Source of the DNA: a virus
DNA: 64,000 nt
Virus record (IMG/VR): IMGVR_UViG_3300027983_000009
Span: 1-64,000 of that record
Strand: one strand, 5' to 3'
A program made the position numbers and the translations under genes. The notes beneath the pieces are model-generated. The model saw nothing but the letters and a program-made list of their open reading frames with translations, was not told the DNA's origin and did not search any database. Of the stretch, positions 8,508-17,782 are shown piece after piece (within the stretch, counting starts at the first letter, position 1; every line of letters begins with the position of its first letter).

Positions 8508-9272
8508 ATGGTAGCAACGTTACCAGTAGAGGGTCGCGAGCAGGTTTTGCGACACTTGCAGAGATACCCAATACCAGGGTCGTTTCTGTGTGTGTACATG
8601 GAGACAAGCGGCTTCAGTGCGACATCGGCAACTGTGGTAGACCACTCAGTTGCGTTGGTGCAGCTTGGTGGGGCAACTCCAGTTATTCGGAATTTGGCCC
8701 GGGGCATGCTGCGGTGGAATTTCAGTAACACGCCAGCACCGATCTTGGAAAGACTGCACAACGACCTCGACAGATTGAGGATGGCAGAGCCTGCGCAGGG
8801 TACTGGACAGTATCCTGAATATGGCAGTGCAGTACAGCACAGCGCAATTGATGGCCGGGAGGCTGTAGCAACTATGGCGGCGAGTATCGCTGACGCGATT
8901 CTTGCAGGTACACCTGTAGTCGGGCATGGGTTGCTGTCGTTTCATTGGAACTTCTTGAAGCCGCATTTACCCGTCACTGTTGACGAGCAGCTTGACTCGT
9001 CCATGTTGCTCGGCGGGGTGGTGGATACGTCGCATATAGAAAAACTGCGACAAGCCGACGAGGGCGTGTATGCGATGTCTTCAGTACCGTTGGCAGAGTG
9101 GCAGCGTAATGCTGCAGCTATTCGCTCTAAGTCGAAGTGGTCGCTGCGTAGCTTCATGCTGCCACTCTACGGTCTGGGTGTACCACCGGGTACAGTACTG
9201 ACTGCCGACGATATGCTGATCCGGTACTGTGAAATCCTGCAGGAGTGGTACAAACTAGGAAGTGGGACTTAA
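8508..9272 (+). CDS. DnaQ-like fold protein, active site degenerate
   Basis: 254 residues laid out like a DEDD 3'-5' exonuclease. The first strand FLCVYMETSGF (Y30, E32) aligns with the DxETTG motif. VVGHGLLSFHWNFLKPHL (about 137-153) aligns with the second motif (HNxxFDxxFL), and TADDMLIRYCEILQEW with the third (H-A-x-x-D). The first Asp is Tyr, the second-motif Asp is His, and the third-motif His is Thr, leaving E32 and one Asp. Cleavage is therefore unlikely; DNA binding or a structural role is more likely. The family assignment is by eye. SD CAGGAG precedes the ATG. Confidence 0.55.
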   Translation: MVATLPVEGREQVLRHLQRYPIPGSFLCVYMETSGFSATSATVVDHSVALVQLGGATPVIRNLARGMLRWNFSNTPAPILERLHNDLDRLRMAEPAQGTGQYPEYGSAVQHSAIDGREAVATMAASIADAILAGTPVVGHGLLSFHWNFLKPHLPVTVDEQLDSSMLLGGVVDTSHIEKLRQADEGVYAMSSVPLAEWQRNAAAIRSKSKWSLRSFMLPLYGLGVPPGTVLTADDMLIRYCEILQEWYKLGSGT

Positions 9273-9274
9273 CA

Positions 9275-9982
9275 GTGGCAAAAAAACGAGCAGTATCCTC
9301 TGCGACTCTTGGTGACGCAGTCACCCCGCTACCGACAGGGCGGCTGAGGTTGCGGAAGGATCCGGCATCGTTTGCGACGGAGCACCCCGTTCCTGACGGG
9401 GTGTTTGTCCGCGTAATCGGGCTGGACCTGGGTACGAAATGCGGGTTCGCTGTTTGCGACCTGCAGAAAGATAAACCTCTTGACGGGCAGCTGATCGTTG
9501 CCGGGATATGGGATCTGTCTGTAGGGCCGTTTGACTCGGGTGCGTTAAGGCATCTCAGACTGCGGCAGTTCCTGGCTGTGACAAAGCCAGATTTCATCTC
9601 GTTTGAGAATGTGAAGTACACACCACCAGCGGAACAGTTTAAGGGTAGACTGTCACCAGCTGCTATTGTGGCCAGGGCTGCAACGTCGCAGGAGTTCCTG
9701 GGCGGGCTGAAGATGACAGTGTTATCGTGGGCAGAGGCGAATGGGGTACCTACTCAACCGCAGGATATTGGTACGATAAAGAAGTACGCAACTGGTAAGG
9801 GTGTAGCCAGCAAGTTGGATATGGTGCGAGCAGCCAATACTAAATATGGGATGAATCTGGTAGATTCATCGGAAGAAGAAGCCCGCGCAGTTGGGGATGA
9901 CAATGTGGCAGACGCGGTGTTTTGCTGCAGCCTCGGTATAGACATGTACAAAGAGGGTCTTGCTGAGTATACGCAGCGGTAA
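9275..9982 (+). CDS. RuvC-like Holliday junction resolvase
   Basis: Predicted RNase H-fold nuclease resolving branched DNA during recombination and packaging. The four acidic positions are visible: D51 in GLDLGTKCGFA, E111 in ISFENVKYT, and the pair D209/D213 in GDDNVADAV. A conserved-looking lysine region (IKKYATGKGVASK) precedes the last motif, as in RuvC. GTG at 9275, two bases after the upstream stop, is preferred over an upstream extension that would overlap the DnaQ-like gene. It works with the RecA-like protein by inference. Confidence 0.85.
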   Translation: MAKKRAVSSATLGDAVTPLPTGRLRLRKDPASFATEHPVPDGVFVRVIGLDLGTKCGFAVCDLQKDKPLDGQLIVAGIWDLSVGPFDSGALRHLRLRQFLAVTKPDFISFENVKYTPPAEQFKGRLSPAAIVARAATSQEFLGGLKMTVLSWAEANGVPTQPQDIGTIKKYATGKGVASKLDMVRAANTKYGMNLVDSSEEEARAVGDDNVADAVFCCSLGIDMYKEGLAEYTQR

Positions 9983-10068
9983 GTTTGCAAATGCAGCTGC
10001 CGGTCGTGTAAACTCGGTGGAGAGTGTGCATTGGTATTCAGCGAGGGTAACACAGGAGCGAAGCAGAC

Positions 10069-10560
10069 GTGATAGAGCCGAACTTATCAGATCAGCAGAA
10101 CAGTGTAATCAGGGATATTAGGCACCTTGTGTCAGAGAGCCCGCAGCTGGCTTGCTCTATTGCCCTCGAGGTACAGCTGCGGAGAGCTCTGTGCGTTATC
10201 GTTAACGCACGAGCGCACGAGCTGCGTACATGGAAAACAACCAGCGACGAGGCATCGTTGCTGAGTGGTATGACAGAGATAGCCGTGCACAAATCCCGCA
10301 CAATGGGGACACCGACAGCTTCGGAGGTTGTGGGGGGTCTACTCAACAGAGTGGTACCAGCTGTTGACATTTTCTGCCGGCAGTTCCAGAAAGAGCTGGA
10401 TGCTGGTAAGTCTTCTTTCGAACTCTACCCGTATTTTTGTCAACACATCTCGCGGCAAGGTGTGCAGGATATGAGCGATGGACCCACTAGCAGAGATGGC
10501 CAACCCGATACAGTCGATTGTGCGGAAGCTGGAGATAGCGGAGGAGCCGCCGAGGACTGA
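10069..10560 (+). CDS. Hypothetical protein
   Basis: 163 residues from a GTG with CAGGAGCG upstream. It is mostly helical with no recognised motif; the last ~30 residues are polar and probably disordered. The 3' 83 bp overlap the start of the next gene in another frame. Confidence 0.6.
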   Translation: MIEPNLSDQQNSVIRDIRHLVSESPQLACSIALEVQLRRALCVIVNARAHELRTWKTTSDEASLLSGMTEIAVHKSRTMGTPTASEVVGGLLNRVVPAVDIFCRQFQKELDAGKSSFELYPYFCQHISRQGVQDMSDGPTSRDGQPDTVDCAEAGDSGGAAED

Positions 10561-11101
10561 TGTCAGCAAGTTTACACTGCTGGATATGCAGGCCCATTTC
10601 GTGCTGTGCACATCAGGTGTGCTTCACGCAACGATACCAGGCCTGAACCGCGACCTGGTGCGAGACTTCCTGACAGCTGTAGAGGACGCCACAGATGCTG
10701 TGGCCGTGTTTGATAGTGGGCCAGCGTTATTCGACGGGCTGGGTCAGCAGCTCGTGTTAAACAAGTTTGTAGACTTGGATCGCCGCATTTACGCTGTCCG
10801 TAAAGATCTTTGGGAGGGCTTGCGAAATTTCGTAGGGAGTGCTGCGTTTATAGCTAGTGACATGACCACATATCAGGTGCTGTTGCACACTGTCGCTGTG
10901 GTGGATGTAGTGGCTATGCAGAAATCCCCTTTATTACCGGCGCTGCCAATTGTTACAGTGCAAGTTTTCGCGGTGAATCATGACACCGGATTCTACCATT
11001 TATTACCAAGGTTGGTGGGTAGCGGGCTGCTGCCAAAGTATGCTGTAGCTCCACCATACACAACAGAAGAACTTTCTAAACTGGAATTAGCATGCAGTTG
11101 A
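10478..11101 (+). CDS. Hypothetical protein
   Basis: 207 residues with alternating hydrophobic strands and helices, suggesting a compact alpha/beta fold. No motif is recognised. The ATG lies 83 bp inside the preceding gene, an unusually long overlap, so a later start is possible. The 3' end overlaps the next ATG by 10 bp. Confidence 0.6.
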   Translation: MDPLAEMANPIQSIVRKLEIAEEPPRTDVSKFTLLDMQAHFVLCTSGVLHATIPGLNRDLVRDFLTAVEDATDAVAVFDSGPALFDGLGQQLVLNKFVDLDRRIYAVRKDLWEGLRNFVGSAAFIASDMTTYQVLLHTVAVVDVVAMQKSPLLPALPIVTVQVFAVNHDTGFYHLLPRLVGSGLLPKYAVAPPYTTEELSKLELACS

Positions 11102-11469
11102 TATTCACCCTGACAGGTACTGACGAGAATTTAATAGCTGTTACGGCAAAAGGTGAAGCTATTACTGGGTTTCAGCGGCTGGTTATCGAGCCAGAGCCGG
11201 TTGTTGGCAAGAGGTACATCCCGATCGGCCGACTCAAAGCCCTCGGCAATAGTGGCCGCGAGGTGCTGACAGACATAGTATTCGATACGAGGAAGGGCGA
11301 GTTTCTTATCAGGCCAAAGAAGCTGGACCCTAAAGGCTTTGAGTTCGACCGCAGCGAAGTGGCGGCTTATGGGGTAGTATCGGCCGCAGCAGAAGAGCCG
11401 GCAGCAGAGCCAGAAGAAACTTTCGGAATTCCCGCACCGCCTATCAAGCGAGGGGGCAGCGAACAGTGA
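11092..11469 (+). CDS. Hypothetical protein
   Basis: 125 residues; the N-terminal ~95 are predicted beta-rich (LIFTLTGTDENLIAVTAKG), followed by an Ala/Glu/Pro-rich tail. It sits in a chain of overlapping genes leading toward the virion block. Family unknown. Confidence 0.65.
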   Translation: MQLIFTLTGTDENLIAVTAKGEAITGFQRLVIEPEPVVGKRYIPIGRLKALGNSGREVLTDIVFDTRKGEFLIRPKKLDPKGFEFDRSEVAAYGVVSAAAEEPAAEPEETFGIPAPPIKRGGSEQ

Positions 11470-11735
11470 CTGTCTTCTTTACACGGACATTTACCGAGAC
11501 CCGGTGGTATCAGCGGGTGGTAGACGAAGAGGGGTCGCGGTATGTGGAGTTCTCTCCACCATCCGTTAGCCAGCTTAGTCTGGATCAGCAGGTAGCAGAT
11601 TGGGTGGGTGAGACTGGTAGCATCATCGTCAACCCTGGAACCCTCGGTATGCATACAGTGTGGCACGGTACGGATAAAGATCCGTATGCTGTCAAATGTA
11701 TCATGCTGGCGATCGTGATTCTGTATCAGGAGTAG
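11466..11735 (+). CDS. Hypothetical small protein
   Basis: 89 residues from a GTG overlapping the previous stop (GTGA), with GGGGGCAGCG upstream. It is aromatic-rich near the N-terminus and ends in a hydrophobic helix (CIMLAIVILYQE). No family is recognised. Confidence 0.6.
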   Translation: MTVFFTRTFTETRWYQRVVDEEGSRYVEFSPPSVSQLSLDQQVADWVGETGSIIVNPGTLGMHTVWHGTDKDPYAVKCIMLAIVILYQE

Positions 11736-11739
11736 CGAA

Positions 11740-12492
11740 ATGTCGAACAGTATCACAGAGCCAGGTAACCCGCAGCCGCAAGCTGCAGTCCCACCACGTG
11801 GCAGTGCAGGTAAGCGGACAGCCTCAACGTTTCCACCACCGCAGCAACTCGGGGCGGCGTTACAACAATCCGAGCCGGCGGCAGAAACAGCACCACCGTC
11901 AACACAGGGCGATGCCGTAGCCACGCCGGAGTTGGCTACTGTTTTGCAGGCACTGCTGTTGCAGTTAAGGTTGCAACAGCCCGCATCAGCCGAGGCTGTG
12001 CCAGTGGCACCACCAGCTGCACTGTTACAGGTCTCGCAACCACAGCCGGCAATAGCAGTACCTGGCGCTATGGGTTCTTTGATGGTGACGCTGCTGAATC
12101 AGCGTAGGGAGGCTGGCAGTGCGTTTTTCTTGCTGGTGATCCCCGAGACTGCAGCCCCGGAGTTGCAGACATTCGAGAATGTGGAGGGGCTCATTGATGC
12201 GATAAGAGCGAAGACTGGGGAGTCGGTCTACATGTTTTGTTTTCTCGGGCAGAGAATGCACATAACACGCGGGGCCAATCAGTCGCTGATAACGCCGTAC
12301 GGCGCGCTATCGCTTGCATTACCTCAAGTTGCTGGGGATATAGTTGAAGACGGCTGGTTAGGTAGCGAGCTTCCGGTTACGGAGGTGTCGCAGCTCGGTA
12401 GCCTGATCAGCGAGGAGCCTGGTGATGAGGAAGAAGACCAGTTGGGTGAAGAAGACTACGATGAGGACAGTGGCGGCACGCAACTGTTTTAA
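11740..12492 (+). CDS. Hypothetical protein, Pro/Gln-rich with acidic tail
   Basis: 250 residues. The N-terminal ~110 are low-complexity Pro/Ala/Gln. A globular middle (~115-215) follows, with pattern GSAFFLLVIPETAAPELQ, and then a strongly acidic tail (GDEEEDQLGEEDYDEDSGG). SD CAGGAG precedes the ATG. Acidic tails are common on phage scaffold and assembly factors, but nothing here proves that role. Confidence 0.65.
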   Translation: MSNSITEPGNPQPQAAVPPRGSAGKRTASTFPPPQQLGAALQQSEPAAETAPPSTQGDAVATPELATVLQALLLQLRLQQPASAEAVPVAPPAALLQVSQPQPAIAVPGAMGSLMVTLLNQRREAGSAFFLLVIPETAAPELQTFENVEGLIDAIRAKTGESVYMFCFLGQRMHITRGANQSLITPYGALSLALPQVAGDIVEDGWLGSELPVTEVSQLGSLISEEPGDEEEDQLGEEDYDEDSGGTQLF

Positions 12493-12538
12493 CTCAGCGA
12501 GTAAACGCGTCAGTTAGTATGTATGTTGTATAGCATAT

Positions 12539-12582
12539 CTATTAGACATAGTGTGTAACTTCGTCTAATAGCTACGCGTAGC
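12539..12582 (+). promoter_or_regulatory. Leader hairpin plus palindrome
   Basis: CTATTAGAC (12539-12547) pairs with GTCTAATAG (12563-12571) around a 15-nt loop and is followed at once by the palindrome GCTACGCGTAGC. It lies in the leader of the gene at 12595. It may be an operator or an mRNA structure; there is no U-tract, so it is not an obvious terminator. Confidence 0.45.
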
Positions 12583-12594
12583 AAAGGGGGACCA

Positions 12595-12822
12595 ATGTCG
12601 CACGAACAGCGGCATAGACGAGAGTTTTACGAGGGCCGCCCAGTGAAGCGGAAACGTAAAGTCGTGGGTGGAATCCTGCTCACGTTCGTAAATGAGATAA
12701 AGGGATCCAGAGGTGAGCAGCTTGTGGTAACACAGGCTCAGCTAGACGCCGGTCGTACATTGCAAGATGTACCAGATCGGACAATGGATTGTTTAAGGAG
12801 GTTAGCCACAAAGTGTGGTTGA
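12595..12822 (+). CDS. Hypothetical basic small protein
   Basis: 75 residues with a very basic N-terminus (RHRREFYEGRPVKRKRKVV), preceded by AAAGGGGG. Nucleic-acid binding is plausible from charge alone. No family is recognised. Confidence 0.6.
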   Translation: MSHEQRHRREFYEGRPVKRKRKVVGGILLTFVNEIKGSRGEQLVVTQAQLDAGRTLQDVPDRTMDCLRRLATKCG

Positions 12823-12861
12823 CCTAATTTTTTGGATAGCTTTCTTTTGAAAGACTCAGTC

Positions 12862-14304
12862 ATGACGCAGTCAACAGCAATCACAGCAGCAATCACAGCA
12901 GCTGTCACCGAAGTAATCGCAGCCGGAGAGGGACACCCAAAGCGAGTGTTCCGGAAACCTACCACCTCAGCAGAGAGGGCGGAGACGCGGTACACGTTCC
13001 CAATTATCCACAAGCAGCTCGCTATTGTTCGCGGGTTGCAGTGGGGCGCATCCCCGTGGCCCCATGGCACGATGATATGGGATGTGAAGGATATGGTGGC
13101 TCCGCTGGGTCAGACCGCCGCCGCTGTGGTGACATATCGGGGAAGGCTCGACGCACCTGGTACACGCAGTGTGATCGACCTCCCGTTGTGGGAGATCCGC
13201 GGAAATCTTGTAGACGGTTGGGTACAGTATAGTACCCATGGATTCAAGAATCTCGGGTGGGTAGCCTTTCCGGAGGCTGCAGGTAAGATCATCAATGCAG
13301 CACCGGTCACACCAGACCTTATCGAAGATGCCGATATGCAATGGGCGTGGCTTGGCTTGCAGACGCTCCGAGAGGGTGTGCAAGCAGCACAAGCACAGGT
13401 GCAACCGGAAACCGTTCCGGTTATGCCGAAACTGCTAGTTAAGTGCGATCCATCTAACGTCGCAATTGGCGGCCGGGTCGCGGCGGTAGTGGCCGCAGGC
13501 ATCGCAAGGTGTGATGTAGCTTACGCGGTGGCAAACCTTCAAGAGGTGTTGTCTCGAAGGATAGACGGCAGAACTATACGGCAGATCATGTGTCGGCAAC
13601 CAATGGTCGCCGGTAACCCAACCAATCACTGGTTGGTGCGGGCTGACTACCTGTGTAAGAGCAGGCTGCCAAACACAGAGATCTTTGAGGACTTCAAGGA
13701 TCTCTGCGGTGCGCAAGTACCTAACCCGTACCGCTTTTGCGGTACTACGCTGTCTGTGATGAACACAGCTCGGCTGGCTGCATACATGCAGGGGGAGGAC
13801 AGCAATGGCGAGCCTGTCGTCGATGTCTTGTCTTGTGTGCGGCAGCTTAACGAGCTGCAGCTACAGGCCGAATCGGCAAAAGAGCTCGATGTGCGCTGGG
13901 ATGAGGCGTCTGCCAGGGAGGTTGAGGGGGGGATTACGGATAAGTTGGTATCGTTGATACCAACCATCCGAGACCTCCTTGGACCGCTCGAGTCGTTTTA
14001 CAGCGACGAGGCGATACTGCCAAGTCTACTTAATCCTAGAGAGGAAATGCGGACGGTCATACCGCCGGTCACAGAGTTAAGTGGCCAGCAGAAGGATGAC
14101 CTTGCTGTAGGGGTCTGCTTGTGCAAGTATCCGCACTTGGCTGACAAGCTGGATTGTGCGGACCTTGACCTGGCAGCTGGTAACCCAACCAGTCCGTTGT
14201 TTGCTCGCCGAATGGGGGTGACGCAGAACATACTGTTCTCCCAACGCGGCGTACAGTTGGGTGCTGAAGACCTCGGCGCTTACAGGACACTAACCATACG
14301 ATGA
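12862..14304 (+). CDS. Hypothetical protein, possibly virion-related
   Basis: 480 residues starting MTQSTAITAAITAAVTEV; a TTG 30 bp upstream is an alternative start. It is a large globular protein of mixed composition with no recognised enzymatic motif. Its 3' end overlaps the next ATG (ACGATGA). Its size and position just before the portal region make a structural or assembly role possible, but this is a guess. Confidence 0.65.
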   Translation: MTQSTAITAAITAAVTEVIAAGEGHPKRVFRKPTTSAERAETRYTFPIIHKQLAIVRGLQWGASPWPHGTMIWDVKDMVAPLGQTAAAVVTYRGRLDAPGTRSVIDLPLWEIRGNLVDGWVQYSTHGFKNLGWVAFPEAAGKIINAAPVTPDLIEDADMQWAWLGLQTLREGVQAAQAQVQPETVPVMPKLLVKCDPSNVAIGGRVAAVVAAGIARCDVAYAVANLQEVLSRRIDGRTIRQIMCRQPMVAGNPTNHWLVRADYLCKSRLPNTEIFEDFKDLCGAQVPNPYRFCGTTLSVMNTARLAAYMQGEDSNGEPVVDVLSCVRQLNELQLQAESAKELDVRWDEASAREVEGGITDKLVSLIPTIRDLLGPLESFYSDEAILPSLLNPREEMRTVIPPVTELSGQQKDDLAVGVCLCKYPHLADKLDCADLDLAAGNPTSPLFARRMGVTQNILFSQRGVQLGAEDLGAYRTLTIR

Positions 14305-14735
14305 AAAGTATGACAGATGTCTTTGGGCGGACGGGAGCAGCGTTGCAGTCGATAATAGATGAGTACACAGTACTTGCCCCGAGCGGGGCAGCTACGGATA
14401 GTCACCTTTTACCGGCCGAGGCTGTACTTCTCTGGTTGCAGCGGTACACTATCGCTTCGTTGGCTACCCCTTGGGTGGGTGACGATAGTGATTTTTGTAT
14501 TGTGTGCGTCATGTCGGCGACAGTCGGCGAAGAGGGGGAGTGCGGTCATTCTGCAGCGTTCTTGTTACCCGACGCTAAGGCCTATGTATTGCTGACACAG
14601 TTAGCTGTACATTACCATCAGCAAGTATGGCAGGCAGCTGAAGCTGGCCACCCCTCCAAGATTGTTATGATGCTGTTGTTCCTGACAGTACCTACACAGG
14701 TTGTGGCGGCGGCTAACCCGTTGTTGTTTATGTAG
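14301..14735 (+). CDS. Hypothetical protein
   Basis: 144 residues, starting inside the stop region of the previous gene. It has several hydrophobic stretches (IASLATPWVG, MMLLFLTVPTQVVAAANPLL), the last near the C-terminus and possibly membrane-associated. It is the last gene before a strong terminator. Confidence 0.6.
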   Translation: MKSMTDVFGRTGAALQSIIDEYTVLAPSGAATDSHLLPAEAVLLWLQRYTIASLATPWVGDDSDFCIVCVMSATVGEEGECGHSAAFLLPDAKAYVLLTQLAVHYHQQVWQAAEAGHPSKIVMMLLFLTVPTQVVAAANPLLFM

Positions 14736-14744
14736 ATATGATAT

Positions 14745-14784
14745 GGGCCGGACAGTTGTCCGGCCCGTATTATTCTTTTTTTTA
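14745..14784 (+). terminator. Intrinsic terminator
   Basis: GGGCCGGACA pairs with TGTCCGGCCC over a very small loop and is followed by TATTATTC and a run of T residues. It ends the 9-14.7 kb gene chain; the next gene starts 15 bp later. Confidence 0.9.
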
Positions 14785-14798
14785 GGCAGAGCAGGACC

Positions 14799-15566
14799 AT
14801 GGTAGGGTACATAAAATTCAGTAATGAGCTCGAGGGGTGGGCGAGAGACGATGATGGGAGGGTGCTTGGAGACACCAGACATGTCTCGCAGCACATGGCA
14901 CCGAAGAAGGGAATCGCTACTGTAATCATCCCACCGGCTACACCTGGCGGAGTACCACAATCGTTCGACCCGCACGATGTGGGCAATATGACGATCAACT
15001 ACGACCCGGGTAGACCGGAGCAGCGATCTGTGACTGTGCAGAGTTTAAGGCACCAAGCTCTACAAAGCCTGACCACAGGTAACCCTATTGCATCCCGACC
15101 ATTGAGTGTTCAAGAAGGTAACCCAGCAATGCCTCTAGGGTCTATAGGTCCCACATCAGCAGTAGGTCCGCCCATTCCAGATATGCAGCGGGTGGACTTG
15201 GAAGCGCTAGTTGCTGGCCGCAGATCTGCACAACAACCGCAACAACCAGTGATACAAGCACCGCCATCAACAGCAAAATCTGTGCTGTTCCAAGTCGCCG
15301 GGTTTGGCAAACTGACATCGCAGTACTCCGAAGTGTTGCGGCAAGGTAATATGCTTATTCTTGTGGTTGACCACGCAAGAAATGCTGGTGTATGTTATTT
15401 TCCAGACATGACTGGTCAGGAGGGCGGCCCTCAGCCGCGTATCTTTGTTAATGTTGTAGGCACAGCAGACGTCTGGGAAATAGCGACAACAGGTATACAA
15501 TTCAAGCACGGTACGCTAGAGTACTGCGTCTTACTTATAGTGAGCGACCCAGAGGCGGGAGAGTAA
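14799..15566 (+). CDS. Hypothetical protein, possibly virion-related
   Basis: 255 residues. Residues 1-100 are polar, ~100-165 are Pro/Gln/Ala-rich linker, and ~165-255 form a beta-rich globular end (LFQVAGFGKLTSQYSEVL, VVDHARNAGVCYFP). It is the first gene after the terminator and heads the portal transcription unit. No family is recognised. Confidence 0.65.
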   Translation: MVGYIKFSNELEGWARDDDGRVLGDTRHVSQHMAPKKGIATVIIPPATPGGVPQSFDPHDVGNMTINYDPGRPEQRSVTVQSLRHQALQSLTTGNPIASRPLSVQEGNPAMPLGSIGPTSAVGPPIPDMQRVDLEALVAGRRSAQQPQQPVIQAPPSTAKSVLFQVAGFGKLTSQYSEVLRQGNMLILVVDHARNAGVCYFPDMTGQEGGPQPRIFVNVVGTADVWEIATTGIQFKHGTLEYCVLLIVSDPEAGE

Positions 15567-15568
15567 TA

Positions 15569-15739
15569 ATGGAGAAGAGAGGCGTAGTCAGCGAGGCAAC
15601 AACTTTGCCGACATCTGTTGAAATGCAGAAAAAGTTGGTAGCCATACCGCTAATGGAGACAGCGAAGCGGGAAGAAACATTGGATGGTGATACTGTAAAG
15701 CGGCTCGCAACAGCAGCTCGTCAGACCCGCCAGGCTTAA
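15569..15739 (+). CDS. Small hypothetical protein
   Basis: 56 residues (MEKRGVVSEATTLPTSVE ... RQTRQA). The start overlaps the upstream stop region (TAATAATG), with GGCGGGAGAG upstream. It is a charged helical peptide and fills the space between the 14799 gene and the portal gene. Confidence 0.6.
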   Translation: MEKRGVVSEATTLPTSVEMQKKLVAIPLMETAKREETLDGDTVKRLATAARQTRQA

Positions 15740-15744
15740 AGTTC

Positions 15745-15756
15745 GTTATTAATAAC
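15745..15756. promoter_or_regulatory. Palindrome GTTATTAATAAC
   Basis: A perfect 12-bp palindrome 20 bp upstream of the portal start codon, with the same core as the site at 414. Confidence 0.4.
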
Positions 15757-15775
15757 CAAGGCGGATGGTGATGGT

Positions 15776-17764
15776 ATGGCTGCTCCCGGCCTAGACTCAA
15801 TGATCTCCAGCGGCATGTGGTCGGGTAAAGACCCGCACCAGTTTGCCGACCCCTTCATGAGTTTCTCTTCGATGGCTATGCCATCCACAATAGATGAGGC
15901 CAACCGCTGGACCGAGTTTATCATCAATGCCAGCGGTGTTTACCGCTCGGCGATCTCCAGGATTGTCGCTTACTTTATCACGGAAGTGGAGATTGTTGCG
16001 AAGTCTGATGGGGACGGTGCGCAGCGACTTGGTAAACAAGAAAAGCAGCAGTACATAGACTTTCTTGAAGACAAACTCGGTATCCGCGAGCTACTGCTTA
16101 CGATCGGGCTGGATTACCTGACCTACGGTAATTCATTCACGTCTGTGTTGATGCCATTCAAGCGATACCTCGCCTGCCGAAAATGCGGCTTCGAGAGCCC
16201 GCTGAACAAGATCGCGAACAGTTCGTCATTCGGGTATAGCTTCAACGGATTCAAATTTAATGCCACCTGCAAGCAGTGCGGATACTCGGGTGACTGGCGG
16301 CATATTGACAGAAGGGCCGGGGTTACTGGCGATGTCGTTGTAAAGCGATGGTCCCCACACGAGATGGCGATTTGCTACGACCAGCTGACAGGTCAGAGTG
16401 CTTACATCTGGAAGATACCAGAAGACTACAGATCCCAGCTGCGTCGCGGAGAGCTGTTTCAGCTTGAGCGGGCAAATTGGGAAGTTGTGGACGCTGTAAA
16501 GAACAATCAGCACTTGTGGTTCGATAAGGATGTCGTGTACCACATGAAAGAGCAGCCGCTCGCCGGTATCCGTAGTCACGGATGGGGAATAAGTAGAGTT
16601 CTGGCTAACTTCAGGCAGGCTTGGTACGTCCAGCTGCTGCACGCCTACAATGAAGCTCTGGCGTTAGATTACATTATCCCGTTTCGAGTGATCACACCTG
16701 CCCCGCGTAAAGGCAGCGGTGGGGATGGGGGAGACCTTAACGACCCTGTAATAATGCTGAACATGGGCGACTTTAGCTCCCGTGTCCGGTCCATGATCAA
16801 GCGGCGCAGGGCTAACCCAACAGAGTGGAATGTCCTACCCTCGCCGATCGAGTATCACGCGCTGGGTGGGGATGCTACGCAACTGGCTCCGAAGGAGCTA
16901 CTAGAGCTCGGTATGGATACGCTGCTGACAGCCATTGGTATCCCGGTAGAAATGTACAAAGGTTCGATGAGCATGCAGGCAGCACCCGCGGCGCTGCGGC
17001 TGTTCGAGGCATACTGGTCCAGTCTGGTAAACGCACTGAATAAGCAGCTCGCTCATATAGTGCAGAGAGTTGGTGAGATCTTTAACTGGCAGCCGGTTAC
17101 TGCTCGACTGACCAAGGTTACCCATGCGGATGACCTGAATCGACAGATGGCGAAACTTCAACTGATGATGGGCGGCCAGATGAGCCGCACAACGGGTATG
17201 GCCTCTGTCGGTGCAGACTTCGCAGAAGAAGAACGCCTGAAGCTGGAGGAAGAGCGAACAGTTGCAGAGGAGACGGAAAAGCAGCAGAAGGAGATGGATC
17301 AGGCTGCATCAATGGAGGCAACTGCGGTACAGGGCCCACCAGCCGGTGGCGCCCCTCCGCCACCTATGCCGGGGATGCCTGGGCAGATGCCAATGATGCA
17401 GGGAATGCCTGGAGCAATGCCTGGCGGCGGAGCGCCAGCTGCACCTGCTGCTGGCGGAGCCGCGCCGGCGGGCGCCGCCCCAGGAGGGGCATCTCAGCAA
17501 TTCGCTGCCCAGCAGCTACCGACACCGAACCAGCCCACTACAGTAGAAGAGATGGTATCTCAGGCTACTACACTGGCTCAGCAGGCGATGACAATGCCTG
17601 AGAGTCAGAGGAAGAGTTATCTGATCCAGCTGAGGAAAGAGAACCCCGTCATGGCAGACTTGGTTAAATCGCAACTGGATGAGATGCGAAATCAGGCGAG
17701 GCTCCAGGGTGGCGATATGCTGATGCAGCAACAGCAGCAAGCACCAGCACCAGCAGCAATGTAG
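15776..17764 (+). CDS. Portal protein with zinc-ribbon insertion
   Basis: 662 residues. The portal forms the dodecameric vertex ring through which DNA enters and leaves the capsid. Portal-like features are an N-terminal helical region, YLTYGNSFTSVLMPF (about 113-127), a long stem region (VYHMKEQPLAGIRSHGWG, LLHAYNEALALDYIIPFR) and the crown segment (LLTAIGIPVEMYKGSMS). Unusually, C134/C137 (CRKC) and C165/C168 (CKQC) form a zinc-ribbon-like insertion. The last ~150 residues are a charged helix followed by a Gly/Pro/Met/Ala low-complexity tail and an MQQQQQ end. It sits in the virion block with a glycosyltransferase downstream. Confidence 0.78.
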   Translation: MAAPGLDSMISSGMWSGKDPHQFADPFMSFSSMAMPSTIDEANRWTEFIINASGVYRSAISRIVAYFITEVEIVAKSDGDGAQRLGKQEKQQYIDFLEDKLGIRELLLTIGLDYLTYGNSFTSVLMPFKRYLACRKCGFESPLNKIANSSSFGYSFNGFKFNATCKQCGYSGDWRHIDRRAGVTGDVVVKRWSPHEMAICYDQLTGQSAYIWKIPEDYRSQLRRGELFQLERANWEVVDAVKNNQHLWFDKDVVYHMKEQPLAGIRSHGWGISRVLANFRQAWYVQLLHAYNEALALDYIIPFRVITPAPRKGSGGDGGDLNDPVIMLNMGDFSSRVRSMIKRRRANPTEWNVLPSPIEYHALGGDATQLAPKELLELGMDTLLTAIGIPVEMYKGSMSMQAAPAALRLFEAYWSSLVNALNKQLAHIVQRVGEIFNWQPVTARLTKVTHADDLNRQMAKLQLMMGGQMSRTTGMASVGADFAEEERLKLEEERTVAEETEKQQKEMDQAASMEATAVQGPPAGGAPPPPMPGMPGQMPMMQGMPGAMPGGGAPAAPAAGGAAPAGAAPGGASQQFAAQQLPTPNQPTTVEEMVSQATTLAQQAMTMPESQRKSYLIQLRKENPVMADLVKSQLDEMRNQARLQGGDMLMQQQQQAPAPAAM

Positions 17765-17782
17765 GGCATAGGTCCGCAAATA

